This document shows positions 1 to 8,316 of a stretch of 34,498 nucleotides of DNA, piece after piece. Every line of letters begins with the position of its first letter. The first letter of the stretch is position 1. Under the pieces are notes generated by a model, which was not told where the DNA came from, did no database searches, and saw nothing but the letters and a program-made list of their open reading frames with translations. A program made the translations under genes and the position numbers. The stretch covers positions 1 through 34,498 of the forward strand of contig NZ_VBUT01000018.1 of the NCBI RefSeq assembly GCF_005863245.1, read 5' to 3'. This DNA is from Nocardia cyriacigeorgica (GTDB lineage Bacteria > Actinomycetota > Actinomycetes > Mycobacteriales > Mycobacteriaceae).

Positions 1-74
1 GGGATCCAGTTCTCGCTCCCGAAGGTTTCGGATCCGGGCTCGTGTGTGCCGGTGCTGGGTGTGTCCTCGGCCAT
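1..74 (-). CDS. Partial hypothetical protein, N-terminus only, runs off the left edge
   Basis: On the minus strand an ATG at 74 opens a frame that stays open for 24 codons to the window edge and reads MAEDTPSTGTHEPGSE and onward. The hydrophilic, Thr/Ser/Glu-rich start resembles a disordered N-terminus. It begins 22 bases after the stop of the UspA-like gene on the same strand, so it could be the third gene of the exporter operon. No strong ribosome site is visible and no family can be recognised from so little sequence. It may be a chance open frame. Confidence 0.35.
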   Translation of the reverse strand, partial: MAEDTPSTGTHEPGSETFGSENWI

Positions 75-96
75 GGGCGCTTTCTGCGGGGTGTGT

Positions 97-543
97 CTAC
101 GGGGTGGTGAAGAGGATGTCGCAGTGGGCTTTGCGGGCGAGCTCGATCGGTGGGGTGGTCAGCAGCCTTGCCAGCAGCGGTGGCCGGTGGGGGTCGGCGG
201 TGACGATGAGGTCGGCGCCGGTGGCGGCGGCCAGGTGCAGCAGCGCGTGTGGGGTGGGTTGGTCCAGGATGTGAGTTTCGATGTTGGTGGCGCCGTGGCT
301 GATCGCGTGCTGGTGGGCGGTCCGCAGGATGGCGTCGGTGGGGGTGGTGCCGCGTAGCTGGTAGGCGTCGGGTCCGAGCCGGTCGAGGTCGGCCCCGAGA
401 TCACGTTCGTCGATGTCGTGGCGGGCGCAGATGATCAGGAGCCGGGCGTGGGTGGTGTGGGCGAGTTCGGCGGCGTGGTCGACCACATGGTAGGAGGACT
501 CGGATCCGTCGGTGTCGACGATGATCGTGCGATAGGCCGTCAT
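97..543 (-). CDS. Universal stress protein (UspA-like), probably non-ATP-binding
   Basis: The 148-residue product has the length and alternating alpha/beta pattern of a single UspA domain. It opens with a beta strand and acidic turn (TIIVDTDGSESS, residues about 7-18) and has the late strand ADLIVTADP. ATP-binding family members carry G-x2-G-x9-G-S/T after that strand. Here the stretch reads PHRPPLLARLLTTPP with no glycines, so nucleotide binding is doubtful. The gene starts 29 bases after the DHA2 exporter stop on the same strand and is likely co-transcribed with it. Its role is probably in a stress response linked to the exporter; that is inference. The family call is fairly secure. Confidence 0.8.
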   Translation of the reverse strand: MTAYRTIIVDTDGSESSYHVVDHAAELAHTTHARLLIICARHDIDERDLGADLDRLGPDAYQLRGTTPTDAILRTAHQHAISHGATNIETHILDQPTPHALLHLAAATGADLIVTADPHRPPLLARLLTTPPIELARKAHCDILFTTP

Positions 544-572
544 GACGGGCGTCTTTCACGAGAAGGGGTATC

Positions 573-2144
573 TCAGGGGGATGGGGTGGACGGGTGTGGG
601 CGTGGTGTTCGGAATCGGCGGGTGGTGGGGCCGGGGGCGAGGAATGCCAGCACGATCGCCCCGATCGTGGTGAGGGCGGCCAGGGTGAGCGCGGCTTGGC
701 CGCTGCCGTGCACGAACGCTGCCTTGGCGAACTCGGCCAACGGTTGGGCTGCTGGTCCGGCCTGGTCGGCGACCTGCAGGGCGGCGGCCAGGGAATCGGC
801 GACCGGGCCGCGGGCGGGCTCGGGCAGCCGGGGCAGAGCGGGCGCGATGTGGTGGGTGTAGCCGGCGGCCAGCACGCTGCCGGCCACGGCGATCCCGATC
901 GCGGCCCCGATCTCGCGGGCGGCGTCGTTGACCGCGGCAGCGACCCCGTGTTTGGCCTCGGGGGTGTCGGCGACGATGGCATAGGTCGCCGGGGCGGTAC
1001 ACAATCCCAGGCCCGCGCTCATGATCAGCAGCGGCCACAGCAGATCGAGGTAGTGCGCGGCCAAAGTCAACCTGCTCACCAGGACCAGCCCGGCGGCGAT
1101 GGTGAGCAGGCCGACCACAGTCATCACCCGCAACCCGACCAGGCTCGACAGCCACGGCGCGATCACCGAGATCGCGACCAGCGGCACCACCATCGGCGCC
1201 AGCGCCAGCGCCGAGGCCAGCGGCCCGTAACCGAAGATCAACTGCAGGTACTGCACCAGCAGCAGGAACACCCCGAAGGTGACCAGGAACTGGATGGTCA
1301 CCGACAGCGACCCGGCACCGAAGCCCCGGCGGGTGAACAACCGCACATCCAGCAGCGGCGCCGCCGAGCGCAGCTCGACGACCACGAACGCCGCCGCCGC
1401 GGCCACACCGATCCCGGCGGTGGCGGCGACGAGCGGGTCAGCCCAGCCGCGCGCAGGGATCTCGATCGCGGCGAACACGATCGCCGCGACCGCCACCGCC
1501 ACCGCGCCCGCGCCCACCCAATCCACCGGCGGATGCTCGCGCTGGCGGGACTCGGCGATGGTGCACGCCAGCGCCGCCAGCACTGCCCCGGCCACGGTCA
1601 ACCCGACGAACACCGAAAGCCACGACCACCGCTCGAGCAGCAACCCGGCACCGAGGATGCCCAGCACTGCCCCGGACCCGGCGACCCCGGCCCACACTCC
1701 CACCGCCCGGCCACGATGAGCAGGAGGGAAGCCCGCGGTCAGGATCGACAGTGTCGAGGGCATCACCAGCGCCGCACCCGCCCCGGCCAGCGCGCGTGCC
1801 GCGATCAACCACGCCGGGTCGGGCAGCAGTAGCGGCAGCGCCGAGGCGGCGGCGAATACCGCCAGTCCCGCGACCAGCACCGCGCGGCGCCCGTAGCGGT
1901 CGCCGATGGCTCCGGCGGGCAGTACCAGACACGCCAGTACCAGCGTGTAGCCGTCGACGATCCAGGTCAGCTGGGCTTGGGTTGCCCCGGTCGCGACCGC
2001 GATCTGCGGCAACGCCGAATACAACGCCGCCATCGCCGCGACCACCAGCGCCACCGCCAGGCACGACACCGTCAGCATCCACCACTGGGCCCTGGTCCAG
2101 CGGGCGATCTCGACCGTGTCCGTTCCGGGTGCGGTCACCGGCAC
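573..2144 (-). CDS. MFS transporter, DHA2 (EmrB/QacA) family drug exporter
   Basis: The 523-residue membrane protein has the length expected for a 14-helix DHA2 proton antiporter. The first helix is near residues 22-45 and is followed by the motif-A region GDRYGRR. Antiporter motif C is recognisable in the AGVAGSGAVLGILGAG region after the WSW-containing loop. It should export a hydrophobic or cationic compound across the inner membrane. It diverges from a TetR gene at 2267, and the 122-base gap holds paired inverted repeats, the usual layout of a repressor-controlled pump. A very similar transporter lies at 13770-15407, with identical blocks such as LTWIVDGYTLVLACL. The substrate cannot be read from sequence. 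Confidence 0.93.
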   Translation of the reverse strand: MPVTAPGTDTVEIARWTRAQWWMLTVSCLAVALVVAAMAALYSALPQIAVATGATQAQLTWIVDGYTLVLACLVLPAGAIGDRYGRRAVLVAGLAVFAAASALPLLLPDPAWLIAARALAGAGAALVMPSTLSILTAGFPPAHRGRAVGVWAGVAGSGAVLGILGAGLLLERWSWLSVFVGLTVAGAVLAALACTIAESRQREHPPVDWVGAGAVAVAVAAIVFAAIEIPARGWADPLVAATAGIGVAAAAAFVVVELRSAAPLLDVRLFTRRGFGAGSLSVTIQFLVTFGVFLLLVQYLQLIFGYGPLASALALAPMVVPLVAISVIAPWLSSLVGLRVMTVVGLLTIAAGLVLVSRLTLAAHYLDLLWPLLIMSAGLGLCTAPATYAIVADTPEAKHGVAAAVNDAAREIGAAIGIAVAGSVLAAGYTHHIAPALPRLPEPARGPVADSLAAALQVADQAGPAAQPLAEFAKAAFVHGSGQAALTLAALTTIGAIVLAFLAPGPTTRRFRTPRPHPSTPSP

Positions 2145-2157
2145 CTCCCGACGTTGT

Positions 2158-2181
2158 AGACCAATAGTCTCTGTGCGAGAC
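2158..2181. promoter_or_regulatory. Likely TetR operator between exporter and regulator
   Basis: Two inverted repeats overlap: AGAC-N5-GTCT (2158-2170) and GTCTC-N5-GAGAC (2167-2181), sharing the central GTCT half-site. They lie 14 bases upstream of the exporter ATG and about 85 bases upstream of the TetR ATG. This is where a local TetR repressor would control both genes. No binding data are implied. Confidence 0.55.
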
Positions 2182-2266
2182 AGTCAGTATCATAATGGTC
2201 GGGGTGTGGGATGATGTCCACACATTCGCCGGATTGAACGACACCCATCGCAAGGAGCGCGCGGCC

Positions 2267-2947
2267 ATGACCGTCCCGGACCCCGCAGCGACCGACCCGC
2301 TCACCACGGCCCAGGAGCAGGCCGATCCGCGGCTGGCACGCTCACGCAACCGGTTACTCGACGCGGCCACCCATCTGCTGTCCACCGGTGGTGTCGAAGC
2401 GGTCACCGTCGAGGCGGTCACCCGCGTGTCGAAAGTCGCTCGCGCCACCCTCTACCGGCACTTCGGCAGCACCACCCAGCTACTCGCGGCGACTTTCGAA
2501 CGGCTGCTTCCTCAGGTCGACACACCGACCGGCACCGGGCCCGTGCGTGAGCAGCTCCTGGCGCTGCTCACCACCCAGGCCGACCTCATCGAACAAGCCC
2601 CGGTACAGATGACCACCCTGGCCTGGCTGGCGATGGGATCCATCGGCGAGGACCACCCCGACCCGGCCGCCGTCACCTCACTACGCGCCCGCGTCATCGA
2701 GCAATACCGCCACCCGTTCGACCAGATCCTCACCAGCCCCGACGCCCGCGCGATGCTCGGCGAGCTCGACACCACCTTCGCCATCATCGAACTCATCGGC
2801 CCGATCGTGTTCGCCCGCCTCACCGGACTACGCACCATCGACCACGACGACTGCACCCGACTCGTCGACAACTTCCTCACCGCCCACCGAAAGTGCCCGG
2901 CCGAAAACGGGCCGTCCGGCAGTGAGGGTGTTCGAGCGCCTTCCTGA
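2267..2947 (+). CDS. TetR/AcrR family transcriptional regulator
   Basis: The 226-residue protein carries an N-terminal TetR helix-turn-helix: RNRLLDAATHLL starts helix 1, and the recognition helix ends in ARATLYRHFGS, the family signature. The C-terminal ligand domain is alpha-helical and not diagnostic. I chose the ATG at 2267 because AAGGAG (2252-2257) sits nine bases before it; an in-frame ATG at 2195 lies in the intergenic region and lacks such a site. It is divergent from the DHA2 exporter and probably represses it and itself through the repeats at 2158-2181. The inducer is unknown. Confidence 0.92.
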   Translation: MTVPDPAATDPLTTAQEQADPRLARSRNRLLDAATHLLSTGGVEAVTVEAVTRVSKVARATLYRHFGSTTQLLAATFERLLPQVDTPTGTGPVREQLLALLTTQADLIEQAPVQMTTLAWLAMGSIGEDHPDPAAVTSLRARVIEQYRHPFDQILTSPDARAMLGELDTTFAIIELIGPIVFARLTGLRTIDHDDCTRLVDNFLTAHRKCPAENGPSGSEGVRAPS

Positions 2948-3430
2948 CCTGCGCATCACTGAGCAGCCACTGCCACACCAACTTTGCGAATGCCGAGCCC
3001 AAAGCAATCGACCGGCCCCGAGCACCGTCGCAGTGCGGACGCTCACACAGGCGACCCCGCCGCTGACGTGGCCGGGTTCGAAGGCGGCGGCGTCCATGGG
3101 TATCGGCGTCCAAATGCCCGACACGACCAGGCGCGCAAGCGCAGTGGTCGCGACGACCGTGATGGTTTCCAGCCGTGTCTCCCAGCGGACGCGACTGTCC
3201 CGGTCGGTGCAGGATTTGGCGCCCTATTATGCCTGTCGCTCTGCTATATCGCGCGGGTCCAGAGCGGATTGGTCGGTGACATCGACCAGGAGCTGGGAGT
3301 TCATCGCTTCAATGGTGACGTCGTCGGCCCGGTCCCGGGCCACCGCCTGGGGCTACCCCATCCCCCACAGGCGCACTTCACCACCGGTCTCGAAGCCGTA
3401 GCGGATGTACCTGTCTGCAGACAAGCTGGT
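2948..3430. other. Gene-free stretch between convergent genes
   Basis: About 480 bases separate the TetR stop from the BtrH-like stop, and the two genes converge. Open frames exist on both strands, but none has a ribosome site, coherent composition or a recognisable motif. On the minus strand a broken frame around 3230-3420 (for example RYGFETGGEVRLWG) looks faintly protein-like and could be relic coding sequence. I cannot name it. The visible drop in GC content begins about here. Confidence 0.4.
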
Positions 3431-4471
3431 TCAGAGTGAGTTGGCGGCGGCGGCGAGAAGATCTGCCAAGGTTTCCTCCAACTCTGGCAGCACGGCGGCA
3501 TGCCGGGCTACCTGAACCGAGCGTCGCGATGGGGTTTCATCGGAGACGGCGATATGGGCGAGCCTCGTCCAAGACTGTGCGGCCAGCCGTGCTGCGCGTG
3601 CGGCCGCGTGAACCTTCGGATTGCGCGTGTAATCGGCGAGATCGACGCACCCTTGAGCGATGAGGCGTCGAAACAGACCGCCTCCGGTACCCGCTTTTTC
3701 GATGAAGGCAGCGAGTGACCTGAGCACAGCCTCGAGGTCTTCGTTTCCGAAGATGTCGGGCCAACGGGAGACGTCTTCAGCGAAGCGGCGAACGCCGTCG
3801 AGCCCGGTGCCGGAGACACCGTTCGAGGCCGGCGCGGCAATCGAACTGGGGCCCCCATGTTTCAGGGTTGCCGCCGATTGTTCGAGCGCTGCGGCAGCCA
3901 TGGACGGGAGGTCAGGCACGTCGGACGGCCAATCGACTATGTACGTGGCGTGGCGTGTGGGTGTCGGGAACCCCGTGGAGGCTCGTGCCCGTGCCAATGC
4001 GTCATACGACACCGTCTGGATCTCATCGCGGTCGTTGTCGACGATATACGCGTCGCGAGCCTCGTCATCATAGCCGACGATAACGATGTCGTGGCGGCTC
4101 ATGCGCAGTCGTACCCGCAGGTATGGGAGTTCAGCGATGTCGGCCCAGACCATGACGGGCCGTCCGGAGTCCAGTTCGGTCCTCACCCATTTCCAACCGA
4201 GGTCGGGATCCTCGGTCTGACGTAGTTCGGTCTTCGCACCGAGGCGCCTCAACAGGTCGACCTCCAAATCCCCACCACGCCCCACCAGGTATATCGGAGG
4301 ATTGATCGCATCGGCGCGCAGGTAAGCGAAATCGAGTGCGCCGCCGAGTGTGAACACGAGTCCTTCGCTCAGCTCGCCGTCCCAGCCAAGCCCGGCCCAG
4401 GACATAAGATCGCGCAACGCACCCGAACCACAATGGCCGCCCTTCAGGTGCGGGTAAGGCTGGATCAGCAT
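3431..4471 (-). CDS. BtrH N-terminal domain / DUF4872 protein, putative acyltransferase
   Basis: The 346-residue protein begins MLIQPYPHLKGGHCGSGALR. The GGHCGS block (H13, C14) is the hallmark start of the butirosin BtrH-like fold (BtrH_N), related to papain-like cysteine enzymes. A second conserved block, SRHDIVIVGYDDE (about residues 126-138), would supply the histidine. The rest matches the DUF4872 layout with helical, Ala-rich sequence. BtrH itself moves an acyl side chain from a carrier protein onto an aminoglycoside; by analogy this protein may be a cysteine acyltransferase or hydrolase, though no carrier protein is nearby. Its ATG overlaps the P450 stop by 7 bases, so translation is probably coupled. 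The family call is good; the reaction is inference. Confidence 0.82.
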   Translation of the reverse strand: MLIQPYPHLKGGHCGSGALRDLMSWAGLGWDGELSEGLVFTLGGALDFAYLRADAINPPIYLVGRGGDLEVDLLRRLGAKTELRQTEDPDLGWKWVRTELDSGRPVMVWADIAELPYLRVRLRMSRHDIVIVGYDDEARDAYIVDNDRDEIQTVSYDALARARASTGFPTPTRHATYIVDWPSDVPDLPSMAAAALEQSAATLKHGGPSSIAAPASNGVSGTGLDGVRRFAEDVSRWPDIFGNEDLEAVLRSLAAFIEKAGTGGGLFRRLIAQGCVDLADYTRNPKVHAAARAARLAAQSWTRLAHIAVSDETPSRRSVQVARHAAVLPELEETLADLLAAAANSL

Positions 4472-5685
4472 CCGGTGACCACCTTCAGACTCGACAGCCC
4501 GCGAAAGGACAACCCCGTACGCCAGCGAGGTTGTTCGACGAGCCTAAGACCGGGAAAACGCGCCGTGAGGAGTGGGAACAGTACGGCTCCTTCGAGCCGC
4601 GCCAACGGCGCGCCAAGACAAAAGTGAATGCCGGCACCGAACGATAGCGGCGGGGTCCCGGTTCGGGTGATATCGAGGCTATCGGGGTCGCAGAATCGGT
4701 CCGGGTCTCGGTTGGCCGCCCCGAGCAAGGTCAATACAACCTGGCCAGGATCCAGGTCGACTCCTGCCACCCGTGTTGGCTCGAGCACCGTGCGCCCATT
4801 GGTCTGGACCGGCGAGTCGTAACGCAACAATTCTTCGACGGCGTTGCTCGCCAGATCGGGCCTGGCCCGCAATAGGTCCATTTGGCTGGGATGGGCGAGC
4901 AGTGCAGCAACGCCGTTACCGATGAGGTTTGTGGTGGTTTCGAACCCTGCCGCGAACAACAGTATCGCGGTGCCAACGCATTCGTCGTCGTCCAAGACGT
5001 CGTCGCCATGCGCCACGGCGAGACGGCTGAGCAGGTCGTCGTCCGGGTGGGCGCGTTTGGCCGCCAGGAGGTCTGTGAAGTACGTTGCGAGTTGGTCTTC
5101 CGCTTCACACGCGGCAGTCAGCGCCGCGGCGTCCGCGCTGGGCTCGAGCGAGGCGACCAGGGCGCGTACCAGAGGAGCGGCCACGGCTCGATCGGTCACT
5201 GGCACTCCAAGAAGATCGCCTATTACATTCACGGGCAGCGGGAGGGCGAGATCGCTGATGATATCGGCGGAACCCTGGTCCTCGATGACATCGATCAGAT
5301 CACGGATCTGCGTGACAACGCGGCCTCGCAACTCGTCGATGTGCCGAGGGGTGAAAACGTCAGCGACCAGCCGACGCAGCCGGTGGTGGTCAGGCGGGTT
5401 GCGGAACAGCATGGTGCGCCGGAATCGATGCATAGCCTGACGTTGCAACTCTTCGGGAATCTCCGACAAGCCGAATCCCAGCGACTCGTCGGCCTTGCCG
5501 AGGCTACGGTTACGGAGCGCAGCTGCGCAGTCGTCGTAGCGACTCAGTACCAGGACCCCCGATCGCGTGACAAGCACGGGCTGAGTCTCGCGCAAGCGTC
5601 GGAACGCCTCGTAGGGGCCGGCTGAGCCGTGATCGGTCAGCAAGACGTCGAGGAGTAGTTCCCTCTCAGTTGGTCCAGCAGTCAC
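4465..5685 (-). CDS. Cytochrome P450 (bacterial class I, CYP107-like)
   Basis: The 406-residue soluble P450 has all core motifs: I-helix AGFETT (246-251), K-helix E285-x-x-R288, and heme loop FGAGIHFCLG (349-358) with C356 as iron ligand. It should perform oxygen insertion using an external ferredoxin and reductase, neither of which is adjacent. The start is a GTG at 5685 overlapping the thioesterase stop as GTGA, preceded by GGAGG. The downstream end overlaps the BtrH-like gene, making a three-gene transcript. Such P450s often tailor secondary metabolites or fatty chains; the substrate cannot be assigned. The closest named subfamily is a guess from general sequence feel. Confidence 0.93.
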   Translation of the reverse strand: MTAGPTERELLLDVLLTDHGSAGPYEAFRRLRETQPVLVTRSGVLVLSRYDDCAAALRNRSLGKADESLGFGLSEIPEELQRQAMHRFRRTMLFRNPPDHHRLRRLVADVFTPRHIDELRGRVVTQIRDLIDVIEDQGSADIISDLALPLPVNVIGDLLGVPVTDRAVAAPLVRALVASLEPSADAAALTAACEAEDQLATYFTDLLAAKRAHPDDDLLSRLAVAHGDDVLDDDECVGTAILLFAAGFETTTNLIGNGVAALLAHPSQMDLLRARPDLASNAVEELLRYDSPVQTNGRTVLEPTRVAGVDLDPGQVVLTLLGAANRDPDRFCDPDSLDITRTGTPPLSFGAGIHFCLGAPLARLEGAVLFPLLTARFPGLRLVEQPRWRTGLSFRGLSSLKVVTGC

Positions 5686-6212
5686 GCCTGCCTCCGAGCC
5701 TTCGCCCGCGACTGCAGGAAGTGTTCGGCCTCGACCACGATGAACACGGCGGTTGCCGTAGTGACCGAGCGCCCTTCTAGATCCTCCATCCTGGCCGCGA
5801 GATTCAACTTACGGCCATGCCGCGACCGTACCTCGGCGTGCAGCGTGTAGGGGGTATCGAGCAGTACCGGGGCGAGATAATCCATGTCGAGATTCCGGGT
5901 CACGGCGAGTTCGCCGACCGTGTACAGCAAGAAGCCGAACAGGTCGTCGATGACGGTCGCCACCGCGCCACCGTGCGCGATCCCCGGCGCTCCGACATGA
6001 CGCTGGTCGAAAAGATGGTGAGCAACGACGCCGCCCTCGCAACGCCGCACCGATAGGGAATGTCCGTGCGGGTTGGCCGGCCCACAACCAAGACAGTCGG
6101 GATGGTGCGGCGGCAACTCTGGCGATCCGGATTCCAGGAGCCGGAACGAGCGCACCCAGTCCTCCACGCCTGGGTCAGACAACCTACTGACCGCATCCGA
6201 AGCCTTGTCCAT
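5682..6212 (-). CDS. PaaI-type hotdog-fold thioesterase
   Basis: The 176-residue protein contains CLGCGPANPHGHSL (about 40-53) and the hotdog helix signature GIAHGGAVATVIDD (about 77-90), seen in PaaI/YigI-like acyl-CoA thioesterases with the HGG active-site neighbourhood. It should hydrolyse a CoA or carrier thioester in the cytoplasm. The ATG at 6212 follows AGAGAGG by seven bases. It heads the thioesterase-P450-BtrH operon, whose genes overlap by 4 and 7 bases, and is divergent from a TetR gene. The combination suggests processing of an activated acyl group. The acyl substrate is unknown. Confidence 0.88.
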   Translation of the reverse strand: MDKASDAVSRLSDPGVEDWVRSFRLLESGSPELPPHHPDCLGCGPANPHGHSLSVRRCEGGVVAHHLFDQRHVGAPGIAHGGAVATVIDDLFGFLLYTVGELAVTRNLDMDYLAPVLLDTPYTLHAEVRSRHGRKLNLAARMEDLEGRSVTTATAVFIVVEAEHFLQSRAKARRQA

Positions 6213-6301
6213 GGCCAGACCTCTCTGTCGACTAACGCGCGCCCAACATCAGACTCGAGCAGGACCGCGATACAACTACATTGGAGACAATCAGAACCAT
6301 T

Positions 6302-6408
6302 TTGTCAACAATTGATCAGATCTCCGCTGCTTGTCGCGCATAGCTCGCGATCAAGCAACGCGCGGACATGACGAAGTGTCCGGGAGTTTGTCCACTCATG
6401 AACAAAAC
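6302..6408. promoter_or_regulatory. Two TTGT/ACAA inverted repeats in a divergent promoter region
   Basis: TTGT-CA-ACAA occurs at 6302-6311. A wider copy, TTTGTCC-N6-GAACAAA with one mismatch between arms, lies at 6387-6406. Both sit between the thioesterase operon (start 6212) and the TetR gene (start near 6448). They are plausible sites for that TetR, but the arms are short and AT-rich. Confidence 0.4.
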
Positions 6409-6447
6409 CCACGTTCTGTTACCATCCGAGGGGTGGTGGAAGAATCG

Positions 6448-7089
6448 GTGAGGCTGTCGTTCAGGCGACACCTCCGCGAGGCAGCAATCCGCGCCGCCCG
6501 CGCCCTGACGGTCGAGAAGGGCTGGGAACGTGTACGATTCGGCGAGGTAGCCGGTCTGATCGGAGTATCACGCGCCACGCTGTATCGAGAGTTCGGCGAC
6601 AAGCAAGGGCTTGGAGATGCACTCGTTCTGCACGAAGCGGAGCAATTCCTGACCGGGATCGAGGATTTGCTTGCTTCCAACCGCAGCGCGTTGCCTGAAT
6701 CGATCCGAGCGATAGTTCGCTACACGCTCGACGAGGCTGCAACCAGCCCCTTACTCAAAGCCGTCCTGACTACACCCGGTAGCGGCCCGCGCGATGAAAC
6801 CGGCGTCCTCCCCCTGTTGACAACCTCTGCCTCCATGCTTCAACTCGCGTCCGAGCGACTGGTCACCGCGTTCCTCCACCACTACCCCACCATCGACGCC
6901 AATGACGTGGCCGACGCAGTCGATGCGCTCATTCGATTGACGATCAGCCATCTCGTACTACCGGCCAGCGACAGCGCCGAAACGGCACGCCGGATCTCCG
7001 AGATTGCCCTACGTTATCTCGGGGTGGGCTCTGCGGGTCTCAGACCAGATGCCTCAGCTGCATGCCACAACGCGGTACCGAGCCATTGA
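6448..7089 (+). CDS. TetR/AcrR family transcriptional regulator
   Basis: About 213 residues. The TetR helix-turn-helix is clear, with REAAIRAARAL opening helix 1 and VSRATLYREFGDK closing the DNA-binding region. I prefer the GTG at 6448, preceded by GGAAG at five bases, which gives a normal TetR length. GTG codons at 6433 and 6436 are alternatives. A TTG at 6331 would run coding sequence through the probable operator. The gene diverges from the thioesterase-P450-BtrH operon and is its likely regulator. Its C-terminal ligand domain (DEAATSPLLKAVLTTPG and onward) gives no clue to the effector. Confidence 0.88.
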   Translation: MRLSFRRHLREAAIRAARALTVEKGWERVRFGEVAGLIGVSRATLYREFGDKQGLGDALVLHEAEQFLTGIEDLLASNRSALPESIRAIVRYTLDEAATSPLLKAVLTTPGSGPRDETGVLPLLTTSASMLQLASERLVTAFLHHYPTIDANDVADAVDALIRLTISHLVLPASDSAETARRISEIALRYLGVGSAGLRPDASAACHNAVPSH

Positions 7090-7312
7090 AGCAGCGGTAC
7101 CCTCGTTTCCCTTGATTCCACAGCAGCTGGTTCAACGACAAGTAGGCGGCGACGTTCTCGAAACGTAGCTCGGACTCGGCCGGAGGAACGTCGAGCGCGA
7201 AGTGGTCGCCAGCGGTTGCGGGCGGTCTGAACCAAGTTCGCGTCGGATCCATCGATTCGGGTCCGCAGGTTCGCACGAAAGCAATCCCGAAAAATGACAC
7301 ATGAGCTGTCAT
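7040..7312 (-). CDS. Possible short hypothetical ORF
   Basis: A 90-codon minus-strand frame starts at an ATG at 7312 and overlaps the TetR tail by 50 bases. Its middle part (PPATAGDHFALDVPPAESE) has GC-rich third positions as in real coding sequence, and it reads like a small globular protein or a fragment. There is no good ribosome site and I recognise no family. The rest of the 470-base gap up to 7559 shows nothing convincing. Confidence 0.22.
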   Translation of the reverse strand: MTAHVSFFGIAFVRTCGPESMDPTRTWFRPPATAGDHFALDVPPAESELRFENVAAYLSLNQLLWNQGKRGYRCFNGSVPRCGMQLRHLV

Positions 7313-7559
7313 GCACAAGCCGGGCAAGCCCAACCAGCTGCTGCGTTGGGTAGAGCAGCACCGACGACGCTGACGCACCGAGCAATCGATGCGGACCAGG
7401 CCGATCGGCGGTCGTCCCGCCCGCCGGCGATGGCGCGACAACGGCATTGCTCACGGGTCTTTTGCCCCGCGGGGATGCAATCCGGCAGTGTCACCGCGCT
7501 ATGGCAGATAAGCTCATCCCGCGTCGTCTTCGACCGGCGTTTGGCTCGAATTCGCTCAG

Positions 7560-8315
7560 CTAAGCCTCGATCAGTCCAATATTCTCAATCCGCAAAGTCG
7601 AATCCGGGTCTATCCGGATTCCACGAGCTCGCGCCGAGGAATCGATAATCCCCCAAATGATTGCGCTGAGATGCTCGACGAAAGCCTTTCTCGGCATAGC
7701 CGAGGTCGGATCGGATTGCGAGTTTATCCACCAATCCGTCGCGGAGAGGCTCGCCCCTATGATCGACTGCACCACCAAGTCTATGCCCGACGTGTCAGCC
7801 CCAGCGGTGTCCAAAACCGTGACGAAATGACCCGCAATGAAACCTGCCAGTTCACGTGCGTTCTCAAGAGCTGGATCCGATCCCGATGAATTGTCGCTAA
7901 AATGACTACGAACGAGAAACTGGAAGACGTTCTTGTGCTCGTCGACCAGCTGCGCGTATTGCTCGACGAGCTGATTCATCACACTTCGAATCGGATCGGA
8001 TCCGAAATCAACGGTAGCAAGCACATTCGACCACATGAGTTCCTTCGCACGTTCGATAACAGCTGCACGAAGGCCCAGTTTGTCCTTGAAGTGGCGATAC
8101 AGCTTGGGTTTTGTCGCACCCGCCTCCCGAGCGATGTCGTCCATGCTCGCGTCCGGACCGTACTTGCCGAAGGCACGGTACGCTGCGTCGACCAGTTCTG
8201 CTCGAACCAGGACCCGGTGCTCTTCCCATCGGCTCGAGCGTGCGTCAATTCGCCGAACCACCGAGCTACCGACCTCCCGAATCCGCTTTTGTGCGCCCGC
8301 CATCTGGCCGAGCAT
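7560..8315 (-). CDS. TetR family transcriptional regulator of the oxidation cluster
   Basis: The product is up to 251 residues. It has an N-terminal extension of about 25 residues before the TetR domain, which starts at VRAELVDAAYRAFGKYG and continues through SMDDIAREAGATKPKLYRHFKDK. A C-terminal ligand domain follows. The start is uncertain: ATG codons at 8315 and 8303 both lack a clear ribosome site. A perfect 9-bp inverted repeat lies directly upstream, so the gene is probably autoregulated and may be leaderless. It is last in the minus-strand series AurF-like, monooxygenase, SDR, reductase, and is 94 bases from the reductase stop. That position makes it the first candidate regulator of the cluster. 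Confidence 0.9.
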   Translation of the reverse strand: MLGQMAGAQKRIREVGSSVVRRIDARSSRWEEHRVLVRAELVDAAYRAFGKYGPDASMDDIAREAGATKPKLYRHFKDKLGLRAAVIERAKELMWSNVLATVDFGSDPIRSVMNQLVEQYAQLVDEHKNVFQFLVRSHFSDNSSGSDPALENARELAGFIAGHFVTVLDTAGADTSGIDLVVQSIIGASLSATDWWINSQSDPTSAMPRKAFVEHLSAIIWGIIDSSARARGIRIDPDSTLRIENIGLIEA

Positions 8316-8316
8316 A

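Noticed and set aside
594..1832. 412-codon open frame on the plus strand
   Set aside because: It is antisense to the DHA2 exporter and consists of Gln/Arg/His-rich low-complexity sequence, typical of high-GC shadow frames.
2984..3439. 151-codon plus-strand frame downstream of the first TetR
   Set aside because: There is no ribosome site, no family resemblance, and the composition is typical of random GC-rich sequence.
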